Source: UBA4644 sp964646225
GTDB taxonomy: Bacteria > Bacillota > Clostridia > Oscillospirales > Butyricicoccaceae
NCBI GenBank assembly: GCA_964646225.1
Contig: CAZYAD010000021.1
Location: forward strand, 1-23,888
Direction: 5' to 3'
DNA: 23,888 nucleotides
The notes beneath the pieces were generated by a model. It saw nothing but the letters and a program-made list of their open reading frames with translations, did not search any database and was not told the origin of the DNA. Of this stretch, positions 1-8,900 are shown piece by piece. A program made the position numbers and the translations under genes. Position 1 is the stretch's first letter; every line of letters begins with the position of its first letter.

Positions 1-1783
1 CGCTGGGATTGACCACGAATTCCGGGAACCGCTTGCCCATCTTGATGCCGTTTTCGCCCAGGATCATGCCCTGATGCACCAGCTTTTTGAAGGGCTCCTT
101 TACGGGAGAGATGCCGTTATCATACAGGAAGCGGTTCCAGATGCGGGAATACATTAGATGGCCCACGGCGTGCTCCGGGCCGCCCACATACAGATCCACC
201 GGCAGCCAGTGCTTCAGCAGCGCGGGGTCGCACAGCGCCTTGTCGTTGTTGGGATCGATATAGCGCATATAGTACCAGGAGGAGCCGGCGGAGCCGGGCA
301 TGGTCGAGGTCTCGCGCAGGCCACAGACGCCGTTTTTGTCGTAGTGCTTCCACTCCTCGGCATTCTCCAGCGGGGCCTTGCCGCCCTTGCCCTTATAATC
401 CTCCAGCTCGGGGAGGATCAGGGGCAGCTCCTCGTCGGGGAGGAACCAGGTCTTGCCGTCCTCGGTGTAAACGCAGGGCACCGGCTCGCCCCAGTACCGC
501 TGCCGGGCAAAAATCCACTCACGGAAGTGGTAATTCACCTTCCGCCGGGCGACGCCCTGCTTTTCCAGCTTGACGGTAATGGCCTCCTTGGCCTCCTCCA
601 CCGTCAGGCCGGTGAACTCCTCGGAGTTGATCAGCTTGCAGCCCTTGCCCAGGTAATCCTGCTTTTCAAAGGCGCATTCGGACACATCCCGGCCCTCGAT
701 GACCTTGAGCATGGGGATCCCATGCACCTGTGCATACTCAAAGTCGCGCTGGTCGTGGCTGGGGACGGCCATCACCGCGCCGGTGCCGTAATTGGCCAAC
801 ACGAAATCGCCGATAAACACCGGCACCTGCTTGCCGTTCACCGGGTTGATGGCGTAAACGCCCTTCAGCGGGCAGCCGGATTTGGTCTTGTTCAGCTCGG
901 TGCGATCCATATCGCTCTTTTTCAGCGTTGCATCGATATAGGCCTGCACCTCGTCCCGATTTTCCACCCGGTCCAGCAGGGACTGGGTGATCTTTCCATC
1001 GGGGGCCAGCACCATAAAGGTAATGCCGTAGATGGTCTCGATACAGGTGGTATAGATGGAGAAGCTGCCGCCGCCCACCAGCTGGAAGTCCACCTCCACA
1101 CCGGTGGATTTGCCGATCCAGTTGCGCTGGATCTCCTTGGTGGAGGTGGGCCAGTCCACCTCGTTCAGTCCCTCCAGCAGCTTTTCAGCAAAGGCGGGCT
1201 GGTCGATGACCCACTGCATCATCATGCGCTTTTCCACCGGGAAGCCGCCGCGCTCGGATTTGCCGTCGATAACCTCGTCATTGGACAGCACGGTGCCCAA
1301 CTCCTCGCACCAGTTCACCGGCATCTCGATGCGCTTGGCGTAACCCGCCTCGTACAGTTTTTTGAAGATCCACTGGGTCCACTTGTAGAAGGATGGATCG
1401 GAGGTGGCGATCATCTTGGACCAGTCATAGTCAAAGCCCAGCTCCTTCAGCTGCTTGGAGAAGGTCTCGATATTTTTCTGGGTAAAGCCGTTGGGATGGT
1501 TGCCGGTGCTGACGGCATACTGCTCGGCGGGCAGGCCGAAGGAATCATAGCCCATGGGATGGAGGACATTGTAGCCCTGCATCCGCTTCATGCGGGACAT
1601 GATGTCGGTGGCGGTGTAGCCCTCGGGGTGGCCGGCGTGCAGGCCCACGCCGGAGGGATAGGGGAACATATCCAGCACATAGTATTTGGGCTTGGAGAAA
1701 TCCCACACATCGGTGCGGAAGGTCTGATGCTCCGCCCAGTAGCTCTGCCATTTGGCTTCGATTTTCGCGTAATCGTAATTCAT
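1..1783 (-). CDS. leuS: Leucyl-tRNA synthetase, N-terminal 594 codons (cut by window edge)
   Basis: This class I synthetase charges tRNA-Leu with leucine in the cytoplasm. The gene runs leftward off the window, so about 594 codons are present and the anticodon-binding and C-terminal domains are missing. The HIGH-type motif reads HAGH at about residues 49-52, after the family's MFPYPSG. The CP1 editing domain is recognisable at GTGAVMAVPSHDQRDFEYA, which keeps the conserved Asp. Two motifs differ from textbook forms: the editing threonine-rich motif TTRPDT reads TTCIET (about 244-249) and KMSKS reads KMGKR (581-585), followed by FPEFVVNP. I believe related clostridia share these forms, but could not check. 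ATG at 1781-1783 lies 4 bases after the rsfS stop, with a modest AGAGGA upstream. It is the last visible gene of the smc-to-leuS unit. Confidence 0.96.
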   Translation of the reverse strand, partial: MNYDYAKIEAKWQSYWAEHQTFRTDVWDFSKPKYYVLDMFPYPSGVGLHAGHPEGYTATDIMSRMKRMQGYNVLHPMGYDSFGLPAEQYAVSTGNHPNGFTQKNIETFSKQLKELGFDYDWSKMIATSDPSFYKWTQWIFKKLYEAGYAKRIEMPVNWCEELGTVLSNDEVIDGKSERGGFPVEKRMMMQWVIDQPAFAEKLLEGLNEVDWPTSTKEIQRNWIGKSTGVEVDFQLVGGGSFSIYTTCIETIYGITFMVLAPDGKITQSLLDRVENRDEVQAYIDATLKKSDMDRTELNKTKSGCPLKGVYAINPVNGKQVPVFIGDFVLANYGTGAVMAVPSHDQRDFEYAQVHGIPMLKVIEGRDVSECAFEKQDYLGKGCKLINSEEFTGLTVEEAKEAITVKLEKQGVARRKVNYHFREWIFARQRYWGEPVPCVYTEDGKTWFLPDEELPLILPELEDYKGKGGKAPLENAEEWKHYDKNGVCGLRETSTMPGSAGSSWYYMRYIDPNNDKALCDPALLKHWLPVDLYVGGPEHAVGHLMYSRIWNRFLYDNGISPVKEPFKKLVHQGMILGENGIKMGKRFPEFVVNPS

Positions 1784-1787
1784 AGTC

Positions 1788-2153
1788 TCAGTCCTCTTTC
1801 ACAACGAGATCGGTCAGATCGATGCGGGTGCCGTCGCCCCACAGGCGCTCCAGCGCATAAAGCTCCCGGGCCTCCTGCTGGAAGATGTTTACCACCACGC
1901 CGGTATAATCCACCAGCACCCAGTTGGAGTTGACCCCCTCGTGATGATGGGGCAGGATCTCCAGCTGCTCCTTTACCTTCACCTCGATCTCATCGCCCAG
2001 GGCGCGGATGTGGGTATTGGAGGTACCGGTCATAATGACAAAGTAATCGGTCAGCGTGGTCTTGTCATCTACCTGCAGCACCACGATGTCCCGTGCCTTT
2101 TTGCTGTCGGCGATCCGGACGATCGCTTCCATCAGTTGTTTGCTGTCGCTCAT
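1788..2153 (-). CDS. rsfS: Ribosome silencing factor RsfS (Iojap/YbeB family)
   Basis: This 121-residue protein belongs to the RsfS/Iojap family, which binds ribosomal protein uL14 and blocks joining of the ribosomal subunits, sparing translation when nutrients fall. The family core is clear: a hydrophobic strand followed by DYFVIMTGTSNTHIRAL, then the stretch ending in W-V-L-V-D-Y-T-G-V-V-V and FYxLExLW-like ELYALERLWGDG near the C-terminus. The reading frame extends upstream inside nadD-yqeK, but ATG at 2151-2153 is preferred because GGAGG sits 7 bases before it and the protein then has the family's length. The start overlaps the nadD-yqeK stop as ATGA, so the two are probably translationally coupled. 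Location beside nadD and leuS is typical of Firmicutes. Confidence 0.95.
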   Translation of the reverse strand: MSDSKQLMEAIVRIADSKKARDIVVLQVDDKTTLTDYFVIMTGTSNTHIRALGDEIEVKVKEQLEILPHHHEGVNSNWVLVDYTGVVVNIFQQEARELYALERLWGDGTRIDLTDLVVKED

Positions 2154-3301
2154 AGCTTTTCCTCCGCTTTTCGAAGTCTCAAAGAGACCAGAGTTTTGTA
2201 ATAGGGCTCGGCCCCCCGCTGCCGGACAAAGGCCACCGTCTGCTCCATGGCGGCGGTGACGGCCGCCTCCAGATCGGACAGGGCCAGCGCCCGCAGGGCC
2301 TGTGCGCCGGGCCAGACGCGGGTTTCCTCGCACATATCGGCCACATACAGGAGCTTTTGCAGGGTAGTCATGGGCTCCGCGCCGGTGGTGTGGGTCCGGA
2401 TGGCCTCCACGATGTCCGGCGGCATATGGAATTCCCGCCGGGCGGTCTCTGCCCCGGTGTCAGCATGGATCAGCGCCGCAAAGTCCTTCTCTCCATAATC
2501 TGTTATTATATGCCACTTTTCGCACAAGGTCAACTGCTCTTTTTCGCTGAGGGCCTTGGTGCAGTCGTGGAGGATGGCCGCCGCCCGGGCGTCGTACTCC
2601 GGCACGCCATATCGGGCGGCCAGCTGCACCGACAGCCGCTCACAGCCCAGAATATGGGCCATCCGCTTTGGGGACACCCGCGCCTCCACCGCCGCCCGCA
2701 GGGCCTCCGGCGAAGGCAGATAGAGCCGGTGCTGCCGGATGTAATCCAGCACGGCGGGATCCAGCAGCGCGGGCGAAAGGCTCTCCCGCACCTGGGTGGA
2801 GCTCATGGGGAGGGCCGGGCAGTGGATCACATCCACCGAAGCCCCCAGTCTGCCCTCCAGCCGCAGGGCCTGCTCCCGGATGCGGGCGCGGTCGCCCTCG
2901 TCCCGGGCCACCACCGCCAGGCGGCACAGCGACAGGATCTCCTCCGGCTGTCGCCAGCGGTCAAAGGAAAGCAGCATATCGGTGCCCAGCACCAGCCATA
3001 GCTGTGCCCCCGGATACCGGGCCTTGACCGCCCGCAGGGTGTCCACCGTATAGCTGGGGCCGCGGCGCTCCAGCTCCAGCCCGCAGGCCTCCACCCGCTC
3101 CAGCGACCGGGCCGCCAGGGCGCACATATCCAGCCGCATCTCCGGCGTGGGAGAGCCGAGGGGCAGGGGCTTGTGGGGAGGCTGCCCGGCGGGCATCAGC
3201 AGCAGACGGTCCAGCGCCAGCGCCGACACCGCCGCACGGGCGGCGTTCATATGCCCCAGATGGATGGGGTTAAAGGTGCCGCCGTAAACCGCCAGCCGCA
3301 T
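2150..3301 (-). CDS. nadD-yqeK: Fused nicotinate-nucleotide adenylyltransferase / YqeK HD-domain hydrolase
   Basis: One 383-residue frame carries two enzymes that are separate adjacent genes in Bacillus. Residues 1 to about 195 are NadD, which adenylates nicotinate mononucleotide in NAD synthesis: the nucleotidyltransferase motif GGTFNPIHLGH is at 7-17 and the ISSTxxR-like SSTQVR at 167-172. Residues about 205-383 are a YqeK-type HD domain, a family known to cleave diadenosine tetraphosphate symmetrically: its metal ligands include H216 (MAHILG), H245-D246 (ILHDCTK), H279, H304 and D322 (YVAD). Both halves look intact, with no stop or frame shift at the join. The stop overlaps rsfS as ATGA, and the start follows the yhbY stop directly (TAAATG) with GGGAG as ribosome-binding site. 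Such fusions are, to my knowledge, found in other clostridia. Confidence 0.95.
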   Translation of the reverse strand: MRLAVYGGTFNPIHLGHMNAARAAVSALALDRLLLMPAGQPPHKPLPLGSPTPEMRLDMCALAARSLERVEACGLELERRGPSYTVDTLRAVKARYPGAQLWLVLGTDMLLSFDRWRQPEEILSLCRLAVVARDEGDRARIREQALRLEGRLGASVDVIHCPALPMSSTQVRESLSPALLDPAVLDYIRQHRLYLPSPEALRAAVEARVSPKRMAHILGCERLSVQLAARYGVPEYDARAAAILHDCTKALSEKEQLTLCEKWHIITDYGEKDFAALIHADTGAETARREFHMPPDIVEAIRTHTTGAEPMTTLQKLLYVADMCEETRVWPGAQALRALALSDLEAAVTAAMEQTVAFVRQRGAEPYYKTLVSLRLRKAEEKL

Positions 3302-3601
3302 TTATTTCTCCCTGGGAAGCACAATGCCAGGCTTTTCCGGATTGGGCTTATACAGCACCAGCTTGGCGCCGATGCACTGCACCGGCTGCGCGCCGGTGGC
3401 CTCGCACAAAAGCTCACTGGCCTCCCGCGCGGTGAGCATGGCGGTCTCCAGCACCTTGATCTTTACCAGTTCCCGGGCCTTGAGCTCCATTTCCAGCTGC
3501 TGGGCCACGCTTTCGGTGACGCCCTCCTTGCCGATCTGCTGGGTGGCGGGGATGGTATTGGCCAGGCCGCGGAGATAGGCCCGCTGTTTGCTTGTCAACA
3601 T
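3302..3601 (-). CDS. yhbY: CRM-domain RNA-binding protein, YhbY family
   Basis: This small protein (99 residues) is a single CRM domain, the fold of YhbY, which associates with pre-50S ribosomal particles. The family signature LTSKQRAYLRGLA at the N-terminus, the GxxG-loop region IGKEGVTESV, and the KxRELVKIKVLE helix-strand are all visible, and the C-terminus keeps the typical IGxKLVLYK followed by a short basic tail. Two in-frame ATGs are close together: 3605-3607 (protein begins MIM) and 3599-3601. GAGGA lies only 2-4 bases before the first but about 8 before the second, so the second is preferred; the difference is two residues. It sits between rdgB and nadD-yqeK, the standard neighbourhood. 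Confidence 0.93.
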   Translation of the reverse strand: MLTSKQRAYLRGLANTIPATQQIGKEGVTESVAQQLEMELKARELVKIKVLETAMLTAREASELLCEATGAQPVQCIGAKLVLYKPNPEKPGIVLPREK

Positions 3602-3635
3602 AATCATTTTCCTCGTTTTCGTGATGATCTTGGGC

Positions 3636-4226
3636 TCACAGGCCCCGTTTTTCCAGTTCCTCCCGCACCAGACGCAGGGAATGCGCCCGGTGGGAGATGG
3701 CGTTTTTCCGCTCCTGCGGCATGGAGGCAAAGGTCTGCCCCTCCGCCGGGACATAAAACACCGGGTCGTAGCCGAAGCCGCCTTCGCCGTGTTTTTCGGT
3801 GAGGATCTCGCCCCGACAGATGCCCCGCAGGGCAAACTCGGTGCCATCGGGATACACACAGGCGATGGCAGAGACGAACTGCGCCCCCCGCTGCGCCGTC
3901 GGCACGGCGGCCAGATTTTTCAGCAGGAAATCCACCCGATCCTGATCGGAGCCCTGGCAGTAGCGGGCCGATCGGATGCCCGGCGCGCCGTCCAGCGCGT
4001 CCACCTCCAGACCGGAGTCATCGGCCAGAGCGGGCAGGCCGGAGGCCAGGCAGGCCGCCCGGGCCTTGATGAGGGCATTTTCCTCGAAGGTCGTGCCGTT
4101 CTCCTCCGGGTCGGTGTGGATGCCGGCCTCCGCCATGGACAGGAAGCGGCGGCTGTCATTTTCCAGGATGGCCCGGATCTCGGCCAGCTTGTGGGGGTTG
4201 TTGGTTGCGATCACATAGGTCTGCAT
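3636..4226 (-). CDS. rdgB: XTP/dITP diphosphatase (RdgB/HAM1 family)
   Basis: The enzyme hydrolyses non-canonical purine triphosphates (dITP, XTP, ITP) to the monophosphate plus pyrophosphate, keeping deaminated bases out of DNA and RNA. The 196-residue protein has all family landmarks: the N-terminal substrate loop ATNNPHKLAEI, TFEENALIKA with the catalytic Glu, ADDSGLEVDAL, GIRSARYCQ, the GEGGFGYDPVFY loop and the closing NAISHRAHSLRL. An upstream in-frame GTG (4242-4244) would add six residues, but ATG at 4224-4226 has AGGAG at 8 bases, matches the usual family start, and leaves a 14-base gap to rph. Pairing of rph with rdgB is common in Firmicutes. Confidence 0.96.
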   Translation of the reverse strand: MQTYVIATNNPHKLAEIRAILENDSRRFLSMAEAGIHTDPEENGTTFEENALIKARAACLASGLPALADDSGLEVDALDGAPGIRSARYCQGSDQDRVDFLLKNLAAVPTAQRGAQFVSAIACVYPDGTEFALRGICRGEILTEKHGEGGFGYDPVFYVPAEGQTFASMPQERKNAISHRAHSLRLVREELEKRGL

Positions 4227-4240
4227 GGCTTGCTCTCCTC

Positions 4241-4969
4241 TCACCGGAACAGGTGTCCCACGGCGGCCCTCTGGGCCGCCACCAGCTGGCGGATGCCGTT
4301 CTGCGCCAGCAGATACATCTCATCCAGCTCCTTTTTGCTGAAGGGGCGCTCCTCGCCGGTGCCCTGCAGCTCGATGATGTTGCCCTCGTCATCCATGACG
4401 AAGTTGAAGTCCACCTCGCCGCCGCTGTCCTCCACATAGTCCAGGTCGCAGACCGCCATATCGCTGACAATGCCCACGCTGACAGCGGCCACATAGGAAT
4501 ACAGAGGCATGGTGGCCAGCACGCCCTCCCGCTTCAGCTTGTCCAGCGCCAGCACCAGAGCGCAGAAGGCCCCGGTGATGGAGGCGCAGCGGGTACCGCC
4601 GTCGGCCTGGATCACATCGCAGTCGATGGTGATGCAGCGCTCGCCCAGGGCCTCCAGATCCACCACCGAGCGCAGCGCCCGGCCGATGAGCCGCTGGATC
4701 TCTGCCGCGCGGCCGTTGAGCTTCAGCTTGCTAATGTCCCGGGGGGTGCGGGTGGCAGTGGCACGGGGCAGCATATTATACTCCGCCGTGACCCAGCCCC
4801 TGCCCTGGCCCTTCAAAAAGGGCGGCACATGATCCTCCACGGTGGCATTGCAGATGACCTTTGTATTGCCGCAGGAGATCAGCACGCTGCCCTCCGGATA
4901 CAGGATATAATCCGGCTCGATGGTCACCTTTCGAAGCTCGCCGGGCTTTCTTCCGTCATGACGCACCAT
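4241..4969 (-). CDS. rph: Ribonuclease PH
   Basis: This 242-residue phosphorolytic 3'-5' exoribonuclease trims tRNA 3' ends, releasing nucleoside diphosphates, and works as a hexameric ring. The N-terminus has RHDGRKPGELR; the phosphate-binding region includes PRATATRTPRD and the later arginine of GRALRSVVDL; the catalytic core carries DCDVIQADGGTRCASITG and a SVGIVSD / LDYVEDSGGEVDFNFVM segment, close to the family pattern with DMNVVM altered to DFNFVM. ATG at 4967-4969 is chosen over upstream in-frame starts inside ftsY because AAGGAGG precedes it and the family start matches. The ftsY stop lies one base upstream, indicating tight coupling. Confidence 0.96.
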   Translation of the reverse strand: MVRHDGRKPGELRKVTIEPDYILYPEGSVLISCGNTKVICNATVEDHVPPFLKGQGRGWVTAEYNMLPRATATRTPRDISKLKLNGRAAEIQRLIGRALRSVVDLEALGERCITIDCDVIQADGGTRCASITGAFCALVLALDKLKREGVLATMPLYSYVAAVSVGIVSDMAVCDLDYVEDSGGEVDFNFVMDDEGNIIELQGTGEERPFSKKELDEMYLLAQNGIRQLVAAQRAAVGHLFR

Positions 4970-4970
4970 A

Positions 4971-5891
4971 TCAGTCTTCCTCCTTCTGATCGAAAAACGC
5001 GCGGGTGAAGTCCAGCGCGTCGAACTCCAGCAGATCGTCCACCTGCTCGCCCACGCCGATGAACTTGACCGGCACCTGCATGGTAGAGCTGACATGGATG
5101 GCGATACCGCCCTTGGCGGTGCCATCCAGCTTGGTGATCACCAGGCCGGTCAGCGCGGTGACGCTGTTGAAGCCCTCGGCCTGGGAGATGGCGTTTTGCC
5201 CGGTGGTGGCATCCAGCACCAGAAGGGTCTCTACGCTGGCATCCGGCAGCTCCCGATCGATGACCCGGCGCATCTTTTCCAGCTCGTTCATCAGGTTCTG
5301 CTTGTTGTGCAGGCGGCCGGCGGTATCGCAGATCACCACGTCGCAGCCGCGGGCCTTTGCGGCGGTGATGGCATCAAAGATGACGGCGCTGGGGTCGGCT
5401 CCCTCGGCGTGACGGACGATGCCCGCCCCGGCCCGCTGGGCCCAGATGGACAGCTGGTCGGCGGCCGCCGCGCGGAAGGTATCGCCTGCGGCAAACAGCA
5501 CCTTCTTCCCCTGGGCGGTGAGTTTGGCGCCGATCTTGCCGATGGAGGTAGTCTTGCCTACACCGTTGACGCCCACCATCAGGATGACCGAGGGCTTGCT
5601 TTCCAGCTGCAGCCCGTTGTTGGGGGCCATTTTGTCGGCCAGGATGCCCGCCAGACACTCCATGACGGCCTCCCTGGTCTGCAAATTCTGCAATTTGGAC
5701 TGTCTGCGCAGCTCCTCGATGGCATCGGCTGCCACATACGCGCCGATGTCCGCCAGGATGAGGGCGTCCTCCAGCTCGCTCAGCAGCTCTTCGTCCACCG
5801 TGCGGAAGGTGGCGAACACCGCGTTCAGGTTGGCGGCGGTGCTTTCCTTGGTCTTTTTCAGACCGGCTTTGATTTTTTCAAAAAAGGACAT
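4971..5891 (-). CDS. ftsY: Signal recognition particle receptor FtsY
   Basis: FtsY is the membrane-associated GTPase that receives ribosome-SRP complexes for co-translational membrane insertion. The 306-residue protein is the short form, with almost no acidic A domain; it starts directly with the amphipathic N domain (SFFEKIKAGLKKT). The G domain shows GVNGVGKTT (P-loop, about 107-115), GDTFRAAAADQL (the SRP GTPase insertion box), DTAGRLHN and TKLDGTAKGG. The C-terminus keeps FIGVGEQVDDLLEFD. ATG at 5889-5891 follows AAGGAGGA at a normal distance, 36 bases after the smc stop. The smc-ftsY pair is a classic Firmicutes arrangement. Confidence 0.97.
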   Translation of the reverse strand: MSFFEKIKAGLKKTKESTAANLNAVFATFRTVDEELLSELEDALILADIGAYVAADAIEELRRQSKLQNLQTREAVMECLAGILADKMAPNNGLQLESKPSVILMVGVNGVGKTTSIGKIGAKLTAQGKKVLFAAGDTFRAAAADQLSIWAQRAGAGIVRHAEGADPSAVIFDAITAAKARGCDVVICDTAGRLHNKQNLMNELEKMRRVIDRELPDASVETLLVLDATTGQNAISQAEGFNSVTALTGLVITKLDGTAKGGIAIHVSSTMQVPVKFIGVGEQVDDLLEFDALDFTRAFFDQKEED

Positions 5892-5927
5892 AACAGGGTT
5901 CCTCCTTATGCGATCAGCTTACAGCTG

Positions 5928-8900
5928 TCAGGTTTCCAGCTGACGGATGTGTTCCTCCGCCTCGTTGATGTTCAGGGCCAGCAGCTTGGTGACGCCCTGC
6001 TCCTGCATGGTGACGCCATAGAGGATATCGGCCCCCTCCATGGTTCCGCGGCGGTGGGTGATGATAATGAACTGGGTCCGGCTGCACAGGGTGCGCATAT
6101 AGGCGGCGTAGCGGCCCACATTCACATCGTCCAGGGCAGCGTCGATCTCGTCCAGCACGCAGAAGGGCGTGGGCCGCACCTTGATGATGGCGAAATACAG
6201 CGCGATGGCCACAAAGGCCTTTTCTCCGCCGGACAGCAGGGAGATGGCCCGCATGGATTTGCCCGGCAGCTCCACCTTGATCTCAATGCCGCAGTTCAGC
6301 AGGTCGCTTTCGTCCTCCAGCCGGAGGTAGGCGCTGCCGCCGCCGAAGATCTCCACAAAGGTCTGCCGGAAGGTCTCGTTGATCTTGCGGAACTCGGTGC
6401 CGAAGATATCCTTCATGCTCTTTGTCAGGTCGCCGATAATCTTCAGCAGCTCGGTTTTGGCGGTCTCCAGATCCCTGCGCTGGGCGTCCATGAACTCGTA
6501 GCGCTCGCTGACCTTTGCGTATTCCTCGATGGAATCCACATTGATGGAGCCCAGCTTTTTGATGGCGGCCCGCAGCTCGGCGATGCGGCGGTTGGCCTGG
6601 GGCAGGCTTTCCAGCTCCTGCCGCAGCTCCTGCGCCGTGACGCGGGTCAGCTCGTAGCTTTCCCACAGCTTTTCCAGAATGCTGTCCTCGGCGGCCTCGG
6701 CCTGGGTCTTTTTGTTTTCCAGCCGGCCGCGCTCCCGCTCCAGATTGATGAGCTCGTCGCTTTTCTGTTTAAAGTCCCGGTCGCATTTCTGCCGGGTGCC
6801 CTCCAGCCGGAGCTTTTCCTCGTTGATGGCTTGCAGGCGGGCCTTTTTCTCCTGTCCCTCCTGCGCATACCGGGCAGCGATGGCCTCCTGCTGACCGATG
6901 GTCTCCCGCAGTTCCTCATTGCGCTGCTTCAGCGCCTCAATGATCTCGCCCTTGCTGCGCAGTTCGCCCTGCGCCGAGCGGATCAGAGCCTCCAGCTCGG
7001 CGATGGAGGTGCGGGTACTGTCGCTTTCGGTGCGGCATTCCGCAATGGCCACCCGCAGGTCGGTGACCTGCCGGGTCAGCTGATCGGCGCGGCTCTCCTC
7101 ATCGGCGCGGCCGCCGGACAGCTGTTCAGCCTCCTGCCGGAGGGCTTCTGCCTGGCGGCGCTCCTGCTCTGCCTGCTCCAGCAGGGTCTGTTTTTTTGCG
7201 CGGATGCCGGCGATGCGGCCGGTCTGGCCGTCCCGCTCCTCCTCCAGCTCCTCCACCCGCTGCCGCAGGGTATCCATCAGAGCGGCGTGCTGCTTCTGGT
7301 AGGCAGTGGCTTCCAGCAGGGCATCCTGCGCCTGACGCAGCTCCTCCTGCGCTACCTGAGACTCATATTGCACGCTTTCCAGCTCCTGCCGGGCGGTTTT
7401 GACCTCCCTCTCCAGCTCCTCCTGCCGGAGGGCCAGCGCGCGGGTCTCCTCCTCCAGCCGGGCGACCTCGTTTTTGCGGGAGAGCACGCCCACATTTTTG
7501 TTCAGGCTGCCGCCGGTCATGGCACCGGAGGGATTGATTAGCTGTCCGTCCAGCGTGACGATGCGGAAGCCATAGCCGTTTTGTCTGGCCATGCGGATGG
7601 CGCTGTCGATATGGTCCACCACGGCGGTGCCGGACAGCAGGCTGCGGATCACCCGGGCGTATTGCGGCGCATACTGCACCAGACCGTCGGCCCAGCCCAG
7701 AAAGCCCGCCCGGTCACCCCGCACCTCGGAAGCGCCCCGGCGCTCCTTCACCGCCGTCATGGGCAGGAAGGTGGCCCGGCCCAGATCCCGGGATTTAAGG
7801 AAGCCGATGGCGGCCTTTGCGCTCTGCTCGTCATCGGTGACGATGTTTTGCATGGAGGCGCCCAGGGCGATCTCGATGGCGACCGAATAGCGGTCATCAG
7901 TGGAGATCAGGCTGGAAACCGGGCCGTGGATGCCCGACAGCTCCCGCCGCCCGGCGGCCTGCATCACCCGGCGCACCGACTGGCCGAAGCCCTCGTATTC
8001 CCGCTCCATGGCCCGCAGCAGCTCCAGCCGCTGGGTCTTGAGCTCGCTCTGGCGGACGGCCTTCTCCAGCTTTTGCGCCAGCTCGTCGGCCTTTTTCTTC
8101 CGCGCCTCGCCCCGCAGGGCAAAGCCGCGGAGCATATTTTCCGCAGAGGACTTTTTATCCTCGTTGTCCTCGATGTCCCGGCGCAGCTGCCGGGCCTTTT
8201 CCTTTTCGCCGGTGAGACGGCGCTCCAGCTCGGCCAGCTCGTTTTCGATGGTCTTGCCCCGGGCCAGGATCTCCTCCGCGCCGCTTTCCAGCGCCGAGAC
8301 CTGTGCCCGGGCCTGTCCGGCGGCCTCCTGATGCAGCCGGGCCTGTGCCTCCAGTGCGGCCAGCCGCTGTCCCAGATCACGGGCGCTGCCCGCCGCCTGA
8401 CGCACCTGCTCCAGCAGCTGCTCCAGCTGCTTGTCCAGCTCATCGGTCTGTCCGGCCAGCTCGGTGAGGCGTCGCTCCTTGGCCCGCTTCTGCTCCGCAA
8501 GGCTTTCGCCCTGTCCCTGCTGCTGGGTCAGCTCCTGCCGTTTGGCGGCGATGTTGTCCTCATTATTGCGGATGTGTGTCCGGCTGACGGCGATCTGCGA
8601 CCGGATGTCGGCCTCCCGGCCCTCGGTCTCCCGCAGCTCCTCCCGGACGCGTTCGCCGTCGGCATCCTTCTGATGCAGCTCCTCGGTGAGGGCGTTGGAC
8701 CGGGTCTGAAGCTCCTCGGCCTCCCGCTTGCGGGCCGACAGCATCCGCTCGGCGTTGAGATAGTCGGTCTGGGCCTTGTGCAGGCTCTCCTTCAGCTTAT
8801 CCAGGCTGTCCAGCCAGACATTGACCTCCAGCAGGCGCAGCTCATCGCGGTAGATGAGGAAGGCCCTGGCCTTTTCGGCCTGCTCCTTCAGGGGGCCTAC

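Noticed and set aside
158..1933. Long plus-strand open frame of 591 codons opposite leuS
   Set aside because: It is the mirror of leuS codon structure in GC-rich DNA; the minus strand encodes clear synthetase motifs and the plus-strand product has no recognisable domain.
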